From NCBI GenBank assembly GCA_035363115.1, contig DAOSEM010000004.1:1-64000 (forward strand): 64,000 nt of DNA, read 5' to 3'. The position numbers and the translations under genes are program-made. This document shows positions 10,040-18,834 of this stretch, one piece after another. This DNA is from Syntrophales bacterium. Lineage in GTDB: Bacteria; Desulfobacterota; Syntrophia; Syntrophales; PHBD01. Positions within the stretch are counted from its first letter, which is position 1. Every line of letters starts with the position of its first letter. Under the pieces are notes generated by a model. That model ran no database searches and was not told the DNA's origin. It worked only from the letters and a program-made list of their open reading frames with translations.

Positions 10040-10162
10040 GGGCCGTTCAAAAATACCCGTCTGCGGCGTTTCCCTCATCCTTCGCCATTCGATGTACCGA
10101 AAGGGTACGACTCATGGCTAAGGATTTCGGGGGCCTTGCATCCGGGCATTTTTGAACAGCCC
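10040..10162. repeat. 123-bp palindromic intergenic repeat (REP/MITE-like)
   Basis: The outer 20-nt arms (10040-10059 and 10143-10162) pair at 18 of 20 positions and contain the GTTCAAAAAT / ATTTTTGAAC core. The centre is a GTACC-GAAAG-GGTAC hairpin (10094-10108) placed almost exactly in the middle, and ATCCTT.GCCAT is also mirrored between them. The whole unit can fold as one long cruciform. From memory, similar elements with TTTTTGAACAG ends are scattered between genes in Desulfobacterota genomes. No second copy is in this window. Confidence 0.7.
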
Positions 10163-10371
10163 GTCCCATGCTTCCGGCAGAGGCGTCCTTCTGATTGCTC
10201 CTCTGGGAACCCCCGGCCGCGCCCCCGCGGTTGGCTGGCCGTTCGGGGCGCGGGGGCTGTCACGGATATTTCTTCCGCTTTTTTTAGGACTTGGTGACAA
10301 TTGCATTTGCCTTCCCCCCCGCCGCCGTGCCGTGATATAAAGGCTCACAACCCGTAAGGAGGCTGATGACG

Positions 10372-10953
10372 ATGAGAGGAAGGATCGGTTCGCGAACAGG
10401 TGCGGTGCTGGTTTGCCTGATCATGCTGCTCGGATGGGGCGGAACGGCCCTGGCCCAGCCGCCCGTAGGAGGGACACTCCCCGAATTCACCCTCTCCGCG
10501 CCGAAGGACAGCGGCGAGAAAAGCTACCTGGGCCTTTCGTGGCTCGGCGGCTCCTTCCGGATTCCCGAGCTGAAGACCCGGGTCGTGATCATCGAGGTTT
10601 TCAGCATGTACTGCCCGTACTGCCAGGCGGAGGCACCCAAGGTCAACCGGCTCTACGGGCTGATCGAGGGCAATCCGGCCCTGAAGGGGAAAATCAAGCT
10701 GATCGGCATCGGGGCGGGAAACTCACCCTATGAGGTCGGAGTATTCAAGAAAAAGTACGGCGTGCCCTTTCCCCTCTTTCCGGATGGGGATTTCAAGATT
10801 CACAAACTCCTGGGCGAGGTGCGGACGCCCTACTTCATCGGGGTGAAGATCAATCCCGACGGTTCGCACACTGTTTTCTTCTCGAAGCTGGGGGCCTTCG
10901 AGAGCCCCGAATCCTTCCTGAACTCCATGATCCGTCTTTCGGGACTCCAGTAA
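10372..10953 (+). CDS. Exported TlpA-like thioredoxin-fold protein
   Basis: A 193-aa protein with an N-terminal hydrophobic signal segment ending in ALAQ, then a thioredoxin fold with the CPYC redox motif (in MYCPYCQAEAP). It probably reduces or senses disulfides in the periplasm or on the membrane. I prefer the ATG at 10372 because AAGGAGG (10356-10362) is 9 nt away; the ATG at 10366 is only 3 nt from it. A second thioredoxin-fold gene follows 15 bp after its stop, so the two are probably co-transcribed. Confidence 0.8.
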   Translation: MRGRIGSRTGAVLVCLIMLLGWGGTALAQPPVGGTLPEFTLSAPKDSGEKSYLGLSWLGGSFRIPELKTRVVIIEVFSMYCPYCQAEAPKVNRLYGLIEGNPALKGKIKLIGIGAGNSPYEVGVFKKKYGVPFPLFPDGDFKIHKLLGEVRTPYFIGVKINPDGSHTVFFSKLGAFESPESFLNSMIRLSGLQ

Positions 10954-10968
10954 CAGGAGGTGGGAGCC

Positions 10969-11568
10969 ATGTCGCGCAGGAGCACATTCCGGATCTGGAT
11001 GGCCGTTGCCGTGTTGCTTTTCGCTGCCGGGGAGGCGATGGCTCTTTCGGACGCCTACAAGGGCAATATCTACAACACCGGGGTCCTGAAGCCCACGGAC
11101 AGCAGCCTCAAGGTAAAGGTCGGCGAGGCCGCCCCGGATTTCACCCTGCCCTCGGTGGCGGGGGAGCGGGTGTCCCTGGGCTCCTACCGGGGAAAGAAGA
11201 ACGTGGTCCTCTCCTTCGTCCCCGCCGCCTGGACGCCCGTCTGCTCCGACCAGTGGCCGGGGTACAACATCGTGAAGGATCTCTTCGAAGCCCACGATGC
11301 CGTCCTGCTGGGCATCACGGTGGACAACATCCCCACCCTGTTTTCCTGGACAATCCAGATGGGAAAGCTCTGGTTTCCCGTCCTGTCGGACTTCTGGCCC
11401 CACGGGGCCGTGGCGGACCGCTACGGCATCCTGCGTTCCGACGGAACCGCGGAGCGGGCCCTGTTCGTCATCGACAAAAAAGGGATCATCCGCTACATCG
11501 ACGTCCATGACATCAACCAGCGGCCGTCCCTGGAGAGCTTGATGAAGGCGCTGGAAAACCTGCGCTGA
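10969..11568 (+). CDS. Exported peroxiredoxin (AhpC/TSA family)
   Basis: 199-aa protein with a signal peptide (hydrophobic stretch ending in GEAMA) and an AhpC/TSA domain. The peroxidatic motif reads PAAWTPVCSDQ, the usual P-x3-T-x2-C arrangement. I see no obvious resolving cysteine, so a 1-Cys mechanism, or reduction by the CPYC protein encoded just upstream, is likely. AGGAGG precedes the ATG at 10969; an in-frame GTG at 10960 overlaps that ribosome site and is rejected. The pair suggests peroxide defence outside the cytoplasm of an anaerobe. Confidence 0.85.
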   Translation: MSRRSTFRIWMAVAVLLFAAGEAMALSDAYKGNIYNTGVLKPTDSSLKVKVGEAAPDFTLPSVAGERVSLGSYRGKKNVVLSFVPAAWTPVCSDQWPGYNIVKDLFEAHDAVLLGITVDNIPTLFSWTIQMGKLWFPVLSDFWPHGAVADRYGILRSDGTAERALFVIDKKGIIRYIDVHDINQRPSLESLMKALENLR

Positions 11569-11624
11569 AATCGGGACGGGACCCGACGGCCGGGAGGCCT
11601 CAGGACCGTCCGCAGGAAGGGAGG

Positions 11625-11741
11625 ATGGAGGATCCCATGGGGGGTGAAAAGGTGACCCGCCGGCAGAAGGATGTCTCGCGGCTTCTGCGGGAAAAGAAAA
11701 AGATCCAGCGGGACAAAATCACAAAGACGAAAAAGAAATAG
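11625..11741 (+). CDS. Small lysine/arginine-rich protein (38 aa)
   Basis: A short frame preceded by AGGAAGGGAGG and ending 7 bp before the DUF4301 gene. The product is very basic, with an MGGEKVTRRQKDV start and an all-basic tail (KITKTKKK). No family is recognised. The ribosome site, the position in the operon and the strong charge bias make it plausible as a nucleic-acid-binding small protein, but it could also be chance coding. Confidence 0.45.
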   Translation: MEDPMGGEKVTRRQKDVSRLLREKKKIQRDKITKTKKK

Positions 11742-11748
11742 GGTTGTC

Positions 11749-13281
11749 ATGGCGAAGGATTTCTGGTCGGAGGCGGACCTGCGCCAGATGGCGGAGGCCC
11801 GCCTTTCCGTGGAAAAGGCGGAAGAACAACTGGAACGGTTCCACACCGGCGTTCAGCCGCTCCGGCTGGACAGGCCCTGCACCGCCGGGGACGGGATCCT
11901 GGCCCTTCCGGCCCCGGAGAGGGAGCGGTGCGAGCGGATCTTCGAGGAGCTTGTCAAGACGGGACGCGTGATGAAGTTCGTCCCGGCCTCCGGGGCGGCC
12001 AGTCGCATGTTCCGGGACTGGCACCGGGCCTGTTCGGTGAGGGCCTTCGATTCCGCCCCGGAAGAGGAAAACTTCCTGAAATCCCTGCCGGATTACGCGT
12101 TTTATCAAGACCTTCGATCCCGCGTGTCCGCCGCCGGCTGTTCTCTGGAAGAGTGGATTTCACGGGGCAACTGTCCTGAGATCCTCGATTTCATTCTGAA
12201 ACCCGAGGGACTGGACTACGGTTCCCTACCCAAGGCCCTTCTGAAGTTTCATGGTTACGCCGACGGCGGCCGCACGGCCCTGGAGGAGCACCTTGCGGAG
12301 GCGGCGCTCTATGTGCGGGATGCCGATTTCGTCTGCCGGATTCACTTCACCGTCTCGCCGGAACATCGCACCCTCGTGGAAGCGCACCTGAATGAGGCCG
12401 TTCCGGCCTGTGAGCGCCGGTTCGGCGTGCGCCTTCAGGTGGGGCTGTCGGTGCAGGATCCCTCCACGGACACCATCGCCGCGGCTCCGGATAACCGGCC
12501 GTTCCGGGGAGAGGACGGCCTCCTCGTCTTCCGGCCGGGAGGCCACGGAGCCCTCCTCAACAACCTGGACTCCCTCGACGGAGACATCGTCTTCCTGAAG
12601 AATATCGACAATGTGGTGCCCGATCGCCTCAAGGAGCCCACGATCCTCTGGAAAAAGATCCTGGGCGGGTTTCTGGCGGATCTCGAACAGGATCTGCACC
12701 GCCGCCTCCGCCGCATCGAGGAGGGGGTCCTGGGGCCGGCGGAAATCGAGGACATGATCCGCTTCTGCCGGGAGAGGCTCCAGGCGCGGATGCCCGACGA
12801 CGTGGCGGCCGCTCCTCCGGAGATCATGGAGGCCTGGCTGTTCGCGAGGATGAACCGCCCGCTCCGGATCTGCGGAATGGTCAGGAATGAAGGCGAGCCG
12901 GGCGGAGGGCCGTTCTGGGTCTCCGGCGCCGGCGGCGTCTCCTCCCTGCAGATCGTCGAGGAATTCCAGGTGGATCGCACAGACCCGGGACAGCGAGGAA
13001 TCTGGGAGTCCTCCACCCATTTCAACCCGGTGGACCTGGTGCTGGCCCTGCGGAACTTCCGGGGGGAACGGTTCGACCTGAACCGGTTCGTGGATCCCGC
13101 GGCCGTTTCGATCACCCGAAAGTCGGAGAAGGGAAGGGACCTGCAGGCCCTGGAGCTGCCGGGGCTCTGGAATGGTGCCATGGCCTTCTGGAACACGGTC
13201 TTCGTGGAGGTGCCCCTGGAGACCTTCAATCCCGTCAAGGTGGTGGAGGATCTCCTGCGGCCGCCGCACCGCCGGATCTGA
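11749..13281 (+). CDS. DUF4301 family protein
   Basis: 510-aa cytoplasmic protein. The segment MKFVPASGAASRMF near residue 78 and the later GHGALLNNL and STHFNPVDLVL stretches are characteristic of DUF4301 proteins, whose function is not established. The early glycine/serine-rich motif looks like a nucleotide-binding loop, as in sugar-phosphate nucleotidyltransferases; that is inference. The start at 11749 is the first methionine after the small upstream gene; an in-frame extension to 11671 would overlap that gene. Confidence 0.8.
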   Translation: MAKDFWSEADLRQMAEARLSVEKAEEQLERFHTGVQPLRLDRPCTAGDGILALPAPERERCERIFEELVKTGRVMKFVPASGAASRMFRDWHRACSVRAFDSAPEEENFLKSLPDYAFYQDLRSRVSAAGCSLEEWISRGNCPEILDFILKPEGLDYGSLPKALLKFHGYADGGRTALEEHLAEAALYVRDADFVCRIHFTVSPEHRTLVEAHLNEAVPACERRFGVRLQVGLSVQDPSTDTIAAAPDNRPFRGEDGLLVFRPGGHGALLNNLDSLDGDIVFLKNIDNVVPDRLKEPTILWKKILGGFLADLEQDLHRRLRRIEEGVLGPAEIEDMIRFCRERLQARMPDDVAAAPPEIMEAWLFARMNRPLRICGMVRNEGEPGGGPFWVSGAGGVSSLQIVEEFQVDRTDPGQRGIWESSTHFNPVDLVLALRNFRGERFDLNRFVDPAAVSITRKSEKGRDLQALELPGLWNGAMAFWNTVFVEVPLETFNPVKVVEDLLRPPHRRI

Positions 13282-13525
13282 ATGTTTTTTAACTTGATCT
13301 TCATCGGGTTATTTGCCATGTTTTCGCCGGTTTCGCGGGGATGGGGCTTCCGCGCAGCATCAGGCGAAGAAGCGGGGCACCGATCCGGCGCCCGTGTCCT
13401 CCCGCCATGCGCACCATCCGTGGCGGGTTCCGATTCATGAAACGAATAAACCATAAAAATTATCGAAGTATGCCGGGTCCGGACGGCCGTTGCGGGCGGC
13501 TTCTTCGCACGGAGAGGATGGAGGC

Positions 13526-14593
13526 ATGATGGCCGAACAGGCGGGTGGAAAGATCCGGGTGGGAATTGTCATGGGGGGTGTCTCCTCCGAGAAGGAGGTG
13601 TCCCTGGAGAGCGGCCGCAACATGTTCAGCAAGATCGACCGGAAAAAATACGACCCCACGGCCGTTTTCATGGACAGCGAGGCCCGCTTCTGGGAGATCC
13701 CGGTCAAGCTGATCATGCGCAACAGTACGAAGGACATCGAGGAGGACCTCACCGCGGAGGCCTCCCCGATTCCCTACGAGGCGCTGCGGGAGCGTTTTGA
13801 CATCCTGTGCATCGGCCTCCATGGAAAGTACGGGGAGGACGGGTGCCTCCAGGGGCTCCTGGAACTGCTCCAGGTGCCTTACACAGGATCTGGCGTCCTG
13901 GCGTCCGCCCTGGGAATGGACAAGGGCGTCTGCCGGAGGGTCCTTGCAGCCGCCGGGATCGACGTTCCCCGGACCGTTTCCGTCTCGGCGGTGCGCTGGG
14001 CATCGGACTCGGACGCGATCCTGAAGGAGATCGGCGAGACCGCGGGATTTCCCTGCGTCGTCAAGCCCACCCGGGAAGGGTGCAGCACCGCCGTGAAAAA
14101 GGTGGTCTCAGCCGCGGGGATTCCCGATGCCCTCGCGGAAGCCTTCTCCTGGGACAACACGGCCCTGGTGGAGGAATTCCTTTCCGGCACCGAGGTGACC
14201 TGCGGCGTCCTGGGGTCGGAGACACCCGAGGCTCTGGTGCCGTCCGAGACGATTCCCACGACGGAAATCCTCTCCCTGGAGGATAAGTTTCTTTACGGTC
14301 AGGGAGAAAACAAGACGCCTGCCCGGGTTCCCGACGATGTCCTCCAGCGGATCCGGGAAACGGCGGTCGCGGCCTTCCGGGCTCTGGACCTGAAAGGATA
14401 CGCCAGGATCGACATGTTCGTCCGTCCCGACGGCCGGGTGGCCGTTCTGGAACCCAACACCCTGCCGGGAATGACGCCCTCCACGGTCTTTTTCCACCAG
14501 GCGGCGGCGGCCGGGATCACCCAGGCCGGCGTCATCGACCGGATCATCCAGTCCGCCCTTCTGGACCACGCGGCCAAGCGAGGGCCCCTGTGA
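13526..14593 (+). CDS. ddl: D-alanine--D-alanine ligase
   Basis: ATP-grasp enzyme joining two D-alanines for peptidoglycan. The 355-aa product shows VGIVMGGVSSEKEVSL at the N-terminus, LHGKYGEDG near residue 100, the ATP-grasp KPTREGCS loop near 185, and EPNTLPGMTPST near 320, which carries the metal and substrate residues. GGAGAGGATGGAGG precedes the paired ATGs at 13526/13529. It abuts mlaE with no gap, so a peptidoglycan gene leads a lipid-transport operon. Confidence 0.93.
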   Translation: MMAEQAGGKIRVGIVMGGVSSEKEVSLESGRNMFSKIDRKKYDPTAVFMDSEARFWEIPVKLIMRNSTKDIEEDLTAEASPIPYEALRERFDILCIGLHGKYGEDGCLQGLLELLQVPYTGSGVLASALGMDKGVCRRVLAAAGIDVPRTVSVSAVRWASDSDAILKEIGETAGFPCVVKPTREGCSTAVKKVVSAAGIPDALAEAFSWDNTALVEEFLSGTEVTCGVLGSETPEALVPSETIPTTEILSLEDKFLYGQGENKTPARVPDDVLQRIRETAVAAFRALDLKGYARIDMFVRPDGRVAVLEPNTLPGMTPSTVFFHQAAAAGITQAGVIDRIIQSALLDHAAKRGPL

Positions 14594-15373
14594 ATGAACG
14601 GCCCGACAGCCACCGTTGAGCGCATCGGCCGGATCGTCCTGGAGAACGTCGAGGAGCTGGGGAGGATTCTTCTTCTCTTCCTGTCGGCCCTGTCCTGGAT
14701 GGTCCGCCCTCCCCTGAAAGCGCGCCAGATTTTCAAGCAGATGGAGTTCGTGGGGGTCAAGTCGATCTTCGTGGTGGTCCTGACGGGGACCTTCACGGGG
14801 ATGGTCATGGCGCTCCAGGGATATCACGGATTCCGGATGTTTGCCGCGGAGAGCCTTGTCGGGTCCACCGTTGCTCTCGGGATGACCCGAGAACTGGGGC
14901 CGGTCCTGACGTCGCTCATGGTGACCGCCCGGGCCGGCTCGGCCATGGCGGCGGAACTGGGGACCATGCGCGTCACGGAGCAGATCGACGCCCTGGCGGT
15001 CATGGCCGCGAACCCGGTGAAGCACCTGATTGTACCCCGGCTCATCGCGGGCGTCCTGATGGTTCCGCTTTTGACCGTCGTGTCCGACTTCATGGGCATT
15101 CTCGGAGGATACTTCGTCGGCGTCCACATCCTGAACATCAACTCCGGTGCCTTCATGAAAAACATCTTCAAATACGTAACCTTGAATGATATTTACAGCG
15201 GCCTGGTGAAGGCCGCCTGTTTCGGCCTCCTCATGGCCCTGATCGGCTGCTACAAGGGTTTCAACACACGGGGCGGAGCGGAGGGGGTCGGCCGGGCAAC
15301 GACGGAGGCCGTGGTCCTGGCGTCCATTTCGATCCTGGTGAGCGACTATATCCTGACGGCGATGATGTTCTGA
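14594..15373 (+). CDS. mlaE: MlaE-type ABC transporter permease
   Basis: 259-aa inner-membrane permease of the MCE/Mla phospholipid transport system. It has the family's core (ELGPVLTSLMVTARAGSAMAAELGTM, in pieces, near residues 100-125) and about five membrane segments. The ATG directly follows the ddl stop, so translation is coupled. Together with the ATPase and MCE protein downstream it moves lipids between inner and outer membrane. Confidence 0.93.
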   Translation: MNGPTATVERIGRIVLENVEELGRILLLFLSALSWMVRPPLKARQIFKQMEFVGVKSIFVVVLTGTFTGMVMALQGYHGFRMFAAESLVGSTVALGMTRELGPVLTSLMVTARAGSAMAAELGTMRVTEQIDALAVMAANPVKHLIVPRLIAGVLMVPLLTVVSDFMGILGGYFVGVHILNINSGAFMKNIFKYVTLNDIYSGLVKAACFGLLMALIGCYKGFNTRGGAEGVGRATTEAVVLASISILVSDYILTAMMF

Positions 15374-15374
15374 G

Positions 15375-16121
15375 ATGATACGACTGGTCGACATTCACAA
15401 GTCCTTTGGAAAGCAGAAGGTTCTCGACGGACTCAACCTCACCGTCGAGAAAGGGAAGACGACGGTCATCATCGGCCGCAGCGGCGGCGGCAAGAGCGTC
15501 CTCCTGAAGCACATCATCGGCCTGATCCGCCCGGACAGAGGGCAGGTGATCGTGGAAGGGGAGGACATCACGGTCCTGAACGACAAGGACCTCAACGAGG
15601 TCCGCAAGAAGTTCGGCATGCTCTTCCAGGAAGCGGCCCTCTTCGATTCCATGAACGTGGCGGAAAACGTAGCGTTCCCCCTTCGGGAGCACACGAACAT
15701 GTCCAGTGAGGAAATCATGGACAGTGTCCGCGACCGCCTTGCGGCGGTGGGTCTCTCGGGGGTGGAGGAGAAGATGCCCTCGGAGTTGAGCGGAGGCATG
15801 AGGAAGCGCGTCGGCCTGGCCCGGGCGCTGGCGATGCGGCCGCAAATCGTTCTGTTCGATGAGCCCACGACGGGATTGGACCCGGTCATGACGGAGGCCA
15901 TCAACCAGCTCATCGTGGAGACCCAGCGGGCCTTCAACCTGACCTGCGTCGTCATCAGCCACGACATCCAGTCGGTCTTCGAGATCGGCCACCGCGTCGC
16001 CATGCTCTATGAAGGGCGCATCATTGAATACGGAACCCCGGAGGAGGTCCGGGCGTCCCGGAACCCCGTGATGGTCCAGTTCCTCACGGGCAGCACCGAA
16101 GGGCCCATTCAGATTCTGTAA
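15375..16121 (+). CDS. mlaF: MlaF-type ABC transporter ATPase
   Basis: 248-aa ATPase with Walker A GRSGGGKS near residue 34, Q-loop FQEAALF, signature LSGGMRKRVGLARAL, Walker B IVLFDEPTTGLDP and an H-loop in VISHD. The signature and the phenylalanine-rich Q-loop are typical of MCE-linked ATPases. It starts 1 bp after mlaE. Confidence 0.94.
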   Translation: MIRLVDIHKSFGKQKVLDGLNLTVEKGKTTVIIGRSGGGKSVLLKHIIGLIRPDRGQVIVEGEDITVLNDKDLNEVRKKFGMLFQEAALFDSMNVAENVAFPLREHTNMSSEEIMDSVRDRLAAVGLSGVEEKMPSELSGGMRKRVGLARALAMRPQIVLFDEPTTGLDPVMTEAINQLIVETQRAFNLTCVVISHDIQSVFEIGHRVAMLYEGRIIEYGTPEEVRASRNPVMVQFLTGSTEGPIQIL

Positions 16122-16160
16122 GGGAGCGCCGGGGGGGACATCCGCGCGCGGGAGGTTTGC

Positions 16161-17642
16161 ATGACATCCATCAGCACGGAAGCGAAAGTGGGGCTTTTCG
16201 TCCTCGCGGGCATCATCATCCTGGCCTTCATGTCCTTCCAGGTTTCCCAGCCGGGATTCGGCCTGAAACGGGGCTACAGGATCCAGGTGGTCTTCGAGAA
16301 CGCGGCGGGTCTCGACAAGGACGCCTCCGTACAGGTTGCCGGCGTCGAGGTCGGGCGGGTCGACTCCATTGCCCTTCAGGACGGAATGGCCCTCATCACC
16401 CTGCGGATCAAGCCGGACGTTGAGCTCGCAAAGGACGTGACGGCCTCCATCCGGACCCACGGGCTCCTGGGCGACAAATACATCGAGCTCTCCCCGGGGA
16501 CCAAGGGGAACGGCAATCTCGAGGAGGGAGAGCGGATCGCCAACGTGGAGCGACAGGCCGACGTGGACAAGCTGATCCATCAGATCTCCGGGATTTCCGA
16601 GGACATCCGGGGTGTTACGACGACCCTGAACAAGGTCTTGGGCGGCCAGGCCGGCCAGGAGGCCGTCGGGGACATCGTCACCAGCATCCGGCAGCTTGCC
16701 GTCAATCTCAATGCCGTCGTGAAGAACAACGAGCGGACGCTCCACGCCATGCTGGAAAACGGCCGCATGCTGAGCGAAAACCTCAACAAGGTGGTGACCC
16801 AGAACGACCAGAAGATCGCCCAGGTGGTGGATAACCTCCAGAGCGCCTCCAAGGAAATGGAGAAGACGTTTGCCTCCCTGAGCGAAGTCACCGAGGGGAT
16901 CCGGAAAGGGGAGGGAACCGTCGGGAAGCTTGTCAAAGACGATGAGATGGCAGACCGGCTCAACAAGACCGTCGCGTCCCTGCAGGACGTCTCGGACAAG
17001 CTCAGCCAGGGGAAGGGAACCCTCGGCAAGCTGATCAACGAGGACGAGACGGTAAACAATCTCAACGCCGGCCTCGCGGGCATCAACCGCTACCTGGCCA
17101 AGCAGGAGCAGTACCGGACCCACCTGGGCTACCGGGGCGAGTATCTCATCGAGCACAACAACTGGAAGAGTTACGTGAATCTCCGGATCCAGCCCCGGGA
17201 GGACTATTTCTACATCCTGGGTCTCGTTGCCGATCCCCGGGGCCGAAAGTACATACGGGATTACACGGTGGGCGGCGTGACAAGCCGGGTGGAGGAGTGG
17301 GACAAGAACGGGCTCCTCTTCAACGCCCAGGTGGCCAAGCGCTACCGGGACCTCGTCCTCCGGGGCGGCATCTTCGAATCGACGGGGGGCGCAGGCCTGG
17401 ATTACCTGGCCTTCAACGACCGGCTCCAGCTGACCTTCGAGGCCTTCGACTTCACGGACGACAACAGGCGGGCCCACCTGAAGGGATACGGGGAGTGGCG
17501 CCTCCTCAAGTACCTGTACCTGACCGCCGGCTGGGACGACTTCATCAACAAGGACAACCGCTCCCCCTTCGTGGGATTTTCGATCCGGTTCGAGGACGAC
17601 GACCTGAAGTACCTCATGACCTCGGCGCCGATTCCGAAATAA
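16161..17642 (+). CDS. mlaD: MCE (MlaD-like) protein with coiled-coil and beta-rich C-terminal domain
   Basis: 493-aa substrate-binding component. Residues 9-28 form an N-terminal membrane anchor, followed by one MCE domain (about 39-115, ending HGLLGDKYIELSPG). Residues about 130-310 are helical with repeated units (GEGTVGKLVKDDE and GKGTLGKLINEDE). The last about 175 residues are unlike E. coli MlaD, which is only about 180 aa long: short alternating polar/hydrophobic strands rich in Tyr and Trp end in GFSIRFEDDDLKYL, as in outer-membrane beta-barrels. AGGTTTGC precedes the ATG; the gap after mlaF is 39 bp. Confidence 0.88.
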   Translation: MTSISTEAKVGLFVLAGIIILAFMSFQVSQPGFGLKRGYRIQVVFENAAGLDKDASVQVAGVEVGRVDSIALQDGMALITLRIKPDVELAKDVTASIRTHGLLGDKYIELSPGTKGNGNLEEGERIANVERQADVDKLIHQISGISEDIRGVTTTLNKVLGGQAGQEAVGDIVTSIRQLAVNLNAVVKNNERTLHAMLENGRMLSENLNKVVTQNDQKIAQVVDNLQSASKEMEKTFASLSEVTEGIRKGEGTVGKLVKDDEMADRLNKTVASLQDVSDKLSQGKGTLGKLINEDETVNNLNAGLAGINRYLAKQEQYRTHLGYRGEYLIEHNNWKSYVNLRIQPREDYFYILGLVADPRGRKYIRDYTVGGVTSRVEEWDKNGLLFNAQVAKRYRDLVLRGGIFESTGGAGLDYLAFNDRLQLTFEAFDFTDDNRRAHLKGYGEWRLLKYLYLTAGWDDFINKDNRSPFVGFSIRFEDDDLKYLMTSAPIPK

Positions 17643-17779
17643 CGGACGGTGATGCGGCAGGAAGGAGGAGCTTGTCCCGGGGCGCGCAGAAGGCCGCGCA
17701 TTCATCCATGCTTTCGAAGTATATAAAAAGACGGATGTTTCGGCGCGCCCGAAAGGTCCGGCAAAATGGATCAAACTGC

Positions 17780-17807
17780 TTGACACGAATCGAGAAAGCA
17801 CTATATT
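17780..17807 (+). promoter_or_regulatory. Sigma-70-like promoter before the HExxH gene
   Basis: TTGACA (17780-17785), 16-bp spacer, TATATT (17802-17807). The start codon is 41 bp downstream. Confidence 0.65.
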
Positions 17808-17847
17808 TAGCCCGCTTTTGAAAACCTCATCGAGGTCCGGGGTAACG

Positions 17848-18384
17848 ATGATGGGCCGGTTCTTCACTCCCGCACAGGTTCAGATCGCCGGTAGTGCTTT
17901 TACACAGGCGGAAAACCTGGTGGGAAGGCACTTCCGGATGACCGGGGAAGACATGAAGGCCCACCGGTACGACGTGAAAACCCTGGCTTTCCTCGAAGAT
18001 CACGAGGTGCGGGACGAGGCCTTCGCCCACCTGTGCAAGTACCAGTCGGGACGGGAGAAGGCGGGGTTGGGGCAGGCTCCGGGGATGCACTTCTACAGGG
18101 TGTGCCTCCAGGACAACCGGATTCTCGACGCCGTGGAGCGGGGCACCTCTTTCATCCGGCTCAATCCGCTGCTGCTGTACATCGCCGCTCACGAACTGGT
18201 GCATATCATCCGATTCGACCGGGGGGAAATCGACTTTGATGCCCCGGAGTCGGACAAGACAAGGGAAGAGGAGAAGGTCCACGGAATCACCCGGACCATC
18301 CTCCAGGGCCTGCGGCAACCGGAAGTGGGGATCGTGGCCGAATGCTTCGACAGCCGGTATCGGCTGGGAGACTGGGTGAATTAA
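17848..18384 (+). CDS. Conserved protein with HExxH-like metal motif
   Basis: 178-aa protein; I do not recognise a named family. The motif AAHELVHIIRFDRGE near residues 112-127 has the HExxH form of zinc metallopeptidases. No signal peptide is seen, so it is probably cytoplasmic. The start at 17848 is favoured by the promoter and a GAGGT element. The FmdB zinc-ribbon gene follows 23 bp later, so the two are probably one operon. Protease function is inferred from the motif only. Confidence 0.65.
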   Translation: MMGRFFTPAQVQIAGSAFTQAENLVGRHFRMTGEDMKAHRYDVKTLAFLEDHEVRDEAFAHLCKYQSGREKAGLGQAPGMHFYRVCLQDNRILDAVERGTSFIRLNPLLLYIAAHELVHIIRFDRGEIDFDAPESDKTREEEKVHGITRTILQGLRQPEVGIVAECFDSRYRLGDWVN

Positions 18385-18407
18385 GATTTGGATGGAGGTT
18401 TGAGGAG

Positions 18408-18692
18408 ATGCCGATCTACGAATACAAATGCCGGAAATGTGGAAAGGTTTTCGAGATGTTCCAGCGGATCACGGATGATCCTGCAACGTCCTGCCAGTTC
18501 TGCAAGGGGCCGGTGAATAAGCTCATGTCCCAGACGACGTTCCACCTGAAGGGGGCGGGCTGGTACGTAACCGATTACGGCGGAAAAAAGGCCCCCAAGA
18601 CCGAGGCTCACGAGACGAAGGAATCTTCATCCTCTTCGGAGACGACCTCAGGCGACGCTGCAAAACCCGAATCTTCCTCCTCCGACGCATAA
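18408..18692 (+). CDS. FmdB-family zinc ribbon protein
   Basis: 94-aa protein starting MPIYEYKCRKCGKVFE, the hallmark of the FmdB/CxxC_CXXC_SSSS putative regulatory family, with a second CQFC pair near residue 36. The C-terminal third is low-complexity and rich in Ser, Lys and Glu. The true start is at 18408 after TGAGGAG. Its role is unknown. Confidence 0.88.
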   Translation: MPIYEYKCRKCGKVFEMFQRITDDPATSCQFCKGPVNKLMSQTTFHLKGAGWYVTDYGGKKAPKTEAHETKESSSSSETTSGDAAKPESSSSDA

Positions 18693-18744
18693 GAACGAAA
18701 AGATAGAGGGGCAGGTTTAAACCGACCCTCCAGAGATGGCTCAG

Positions 18745-18780
18745 AAAAGGGGACAGGTTTCCGAACCTTCCCCTTTTATT
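18745..18780. terminator. Strong rho-independent terminator after the FmdB gene
   Basis: AAAAGGGG..AGGTT / AACCT.CCCCTTTT forms a 13-bp stem with a short loop. A- and T-runs at both ends suggest it can act in both directions. Confidence 0.85.
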
Positions 18781-18834
18781 ATTTGCTATGAGTACAAACG
18801 CAAGCATGCCTCCGTTCTCTTCTTACGCGAAATC

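Noticed and set aside
10289..10310. A sigma-54-like GG...GC element upstream of the TlpA-like gene.
   Set aside because: GG and GC are separated by 8 rather than 10 bases.
15261..17867. An 868-aa minus-strand frame over the mla operon.
   Set aside because: A shadow of mlaF/mlaD codon bias; no recognisable motif.
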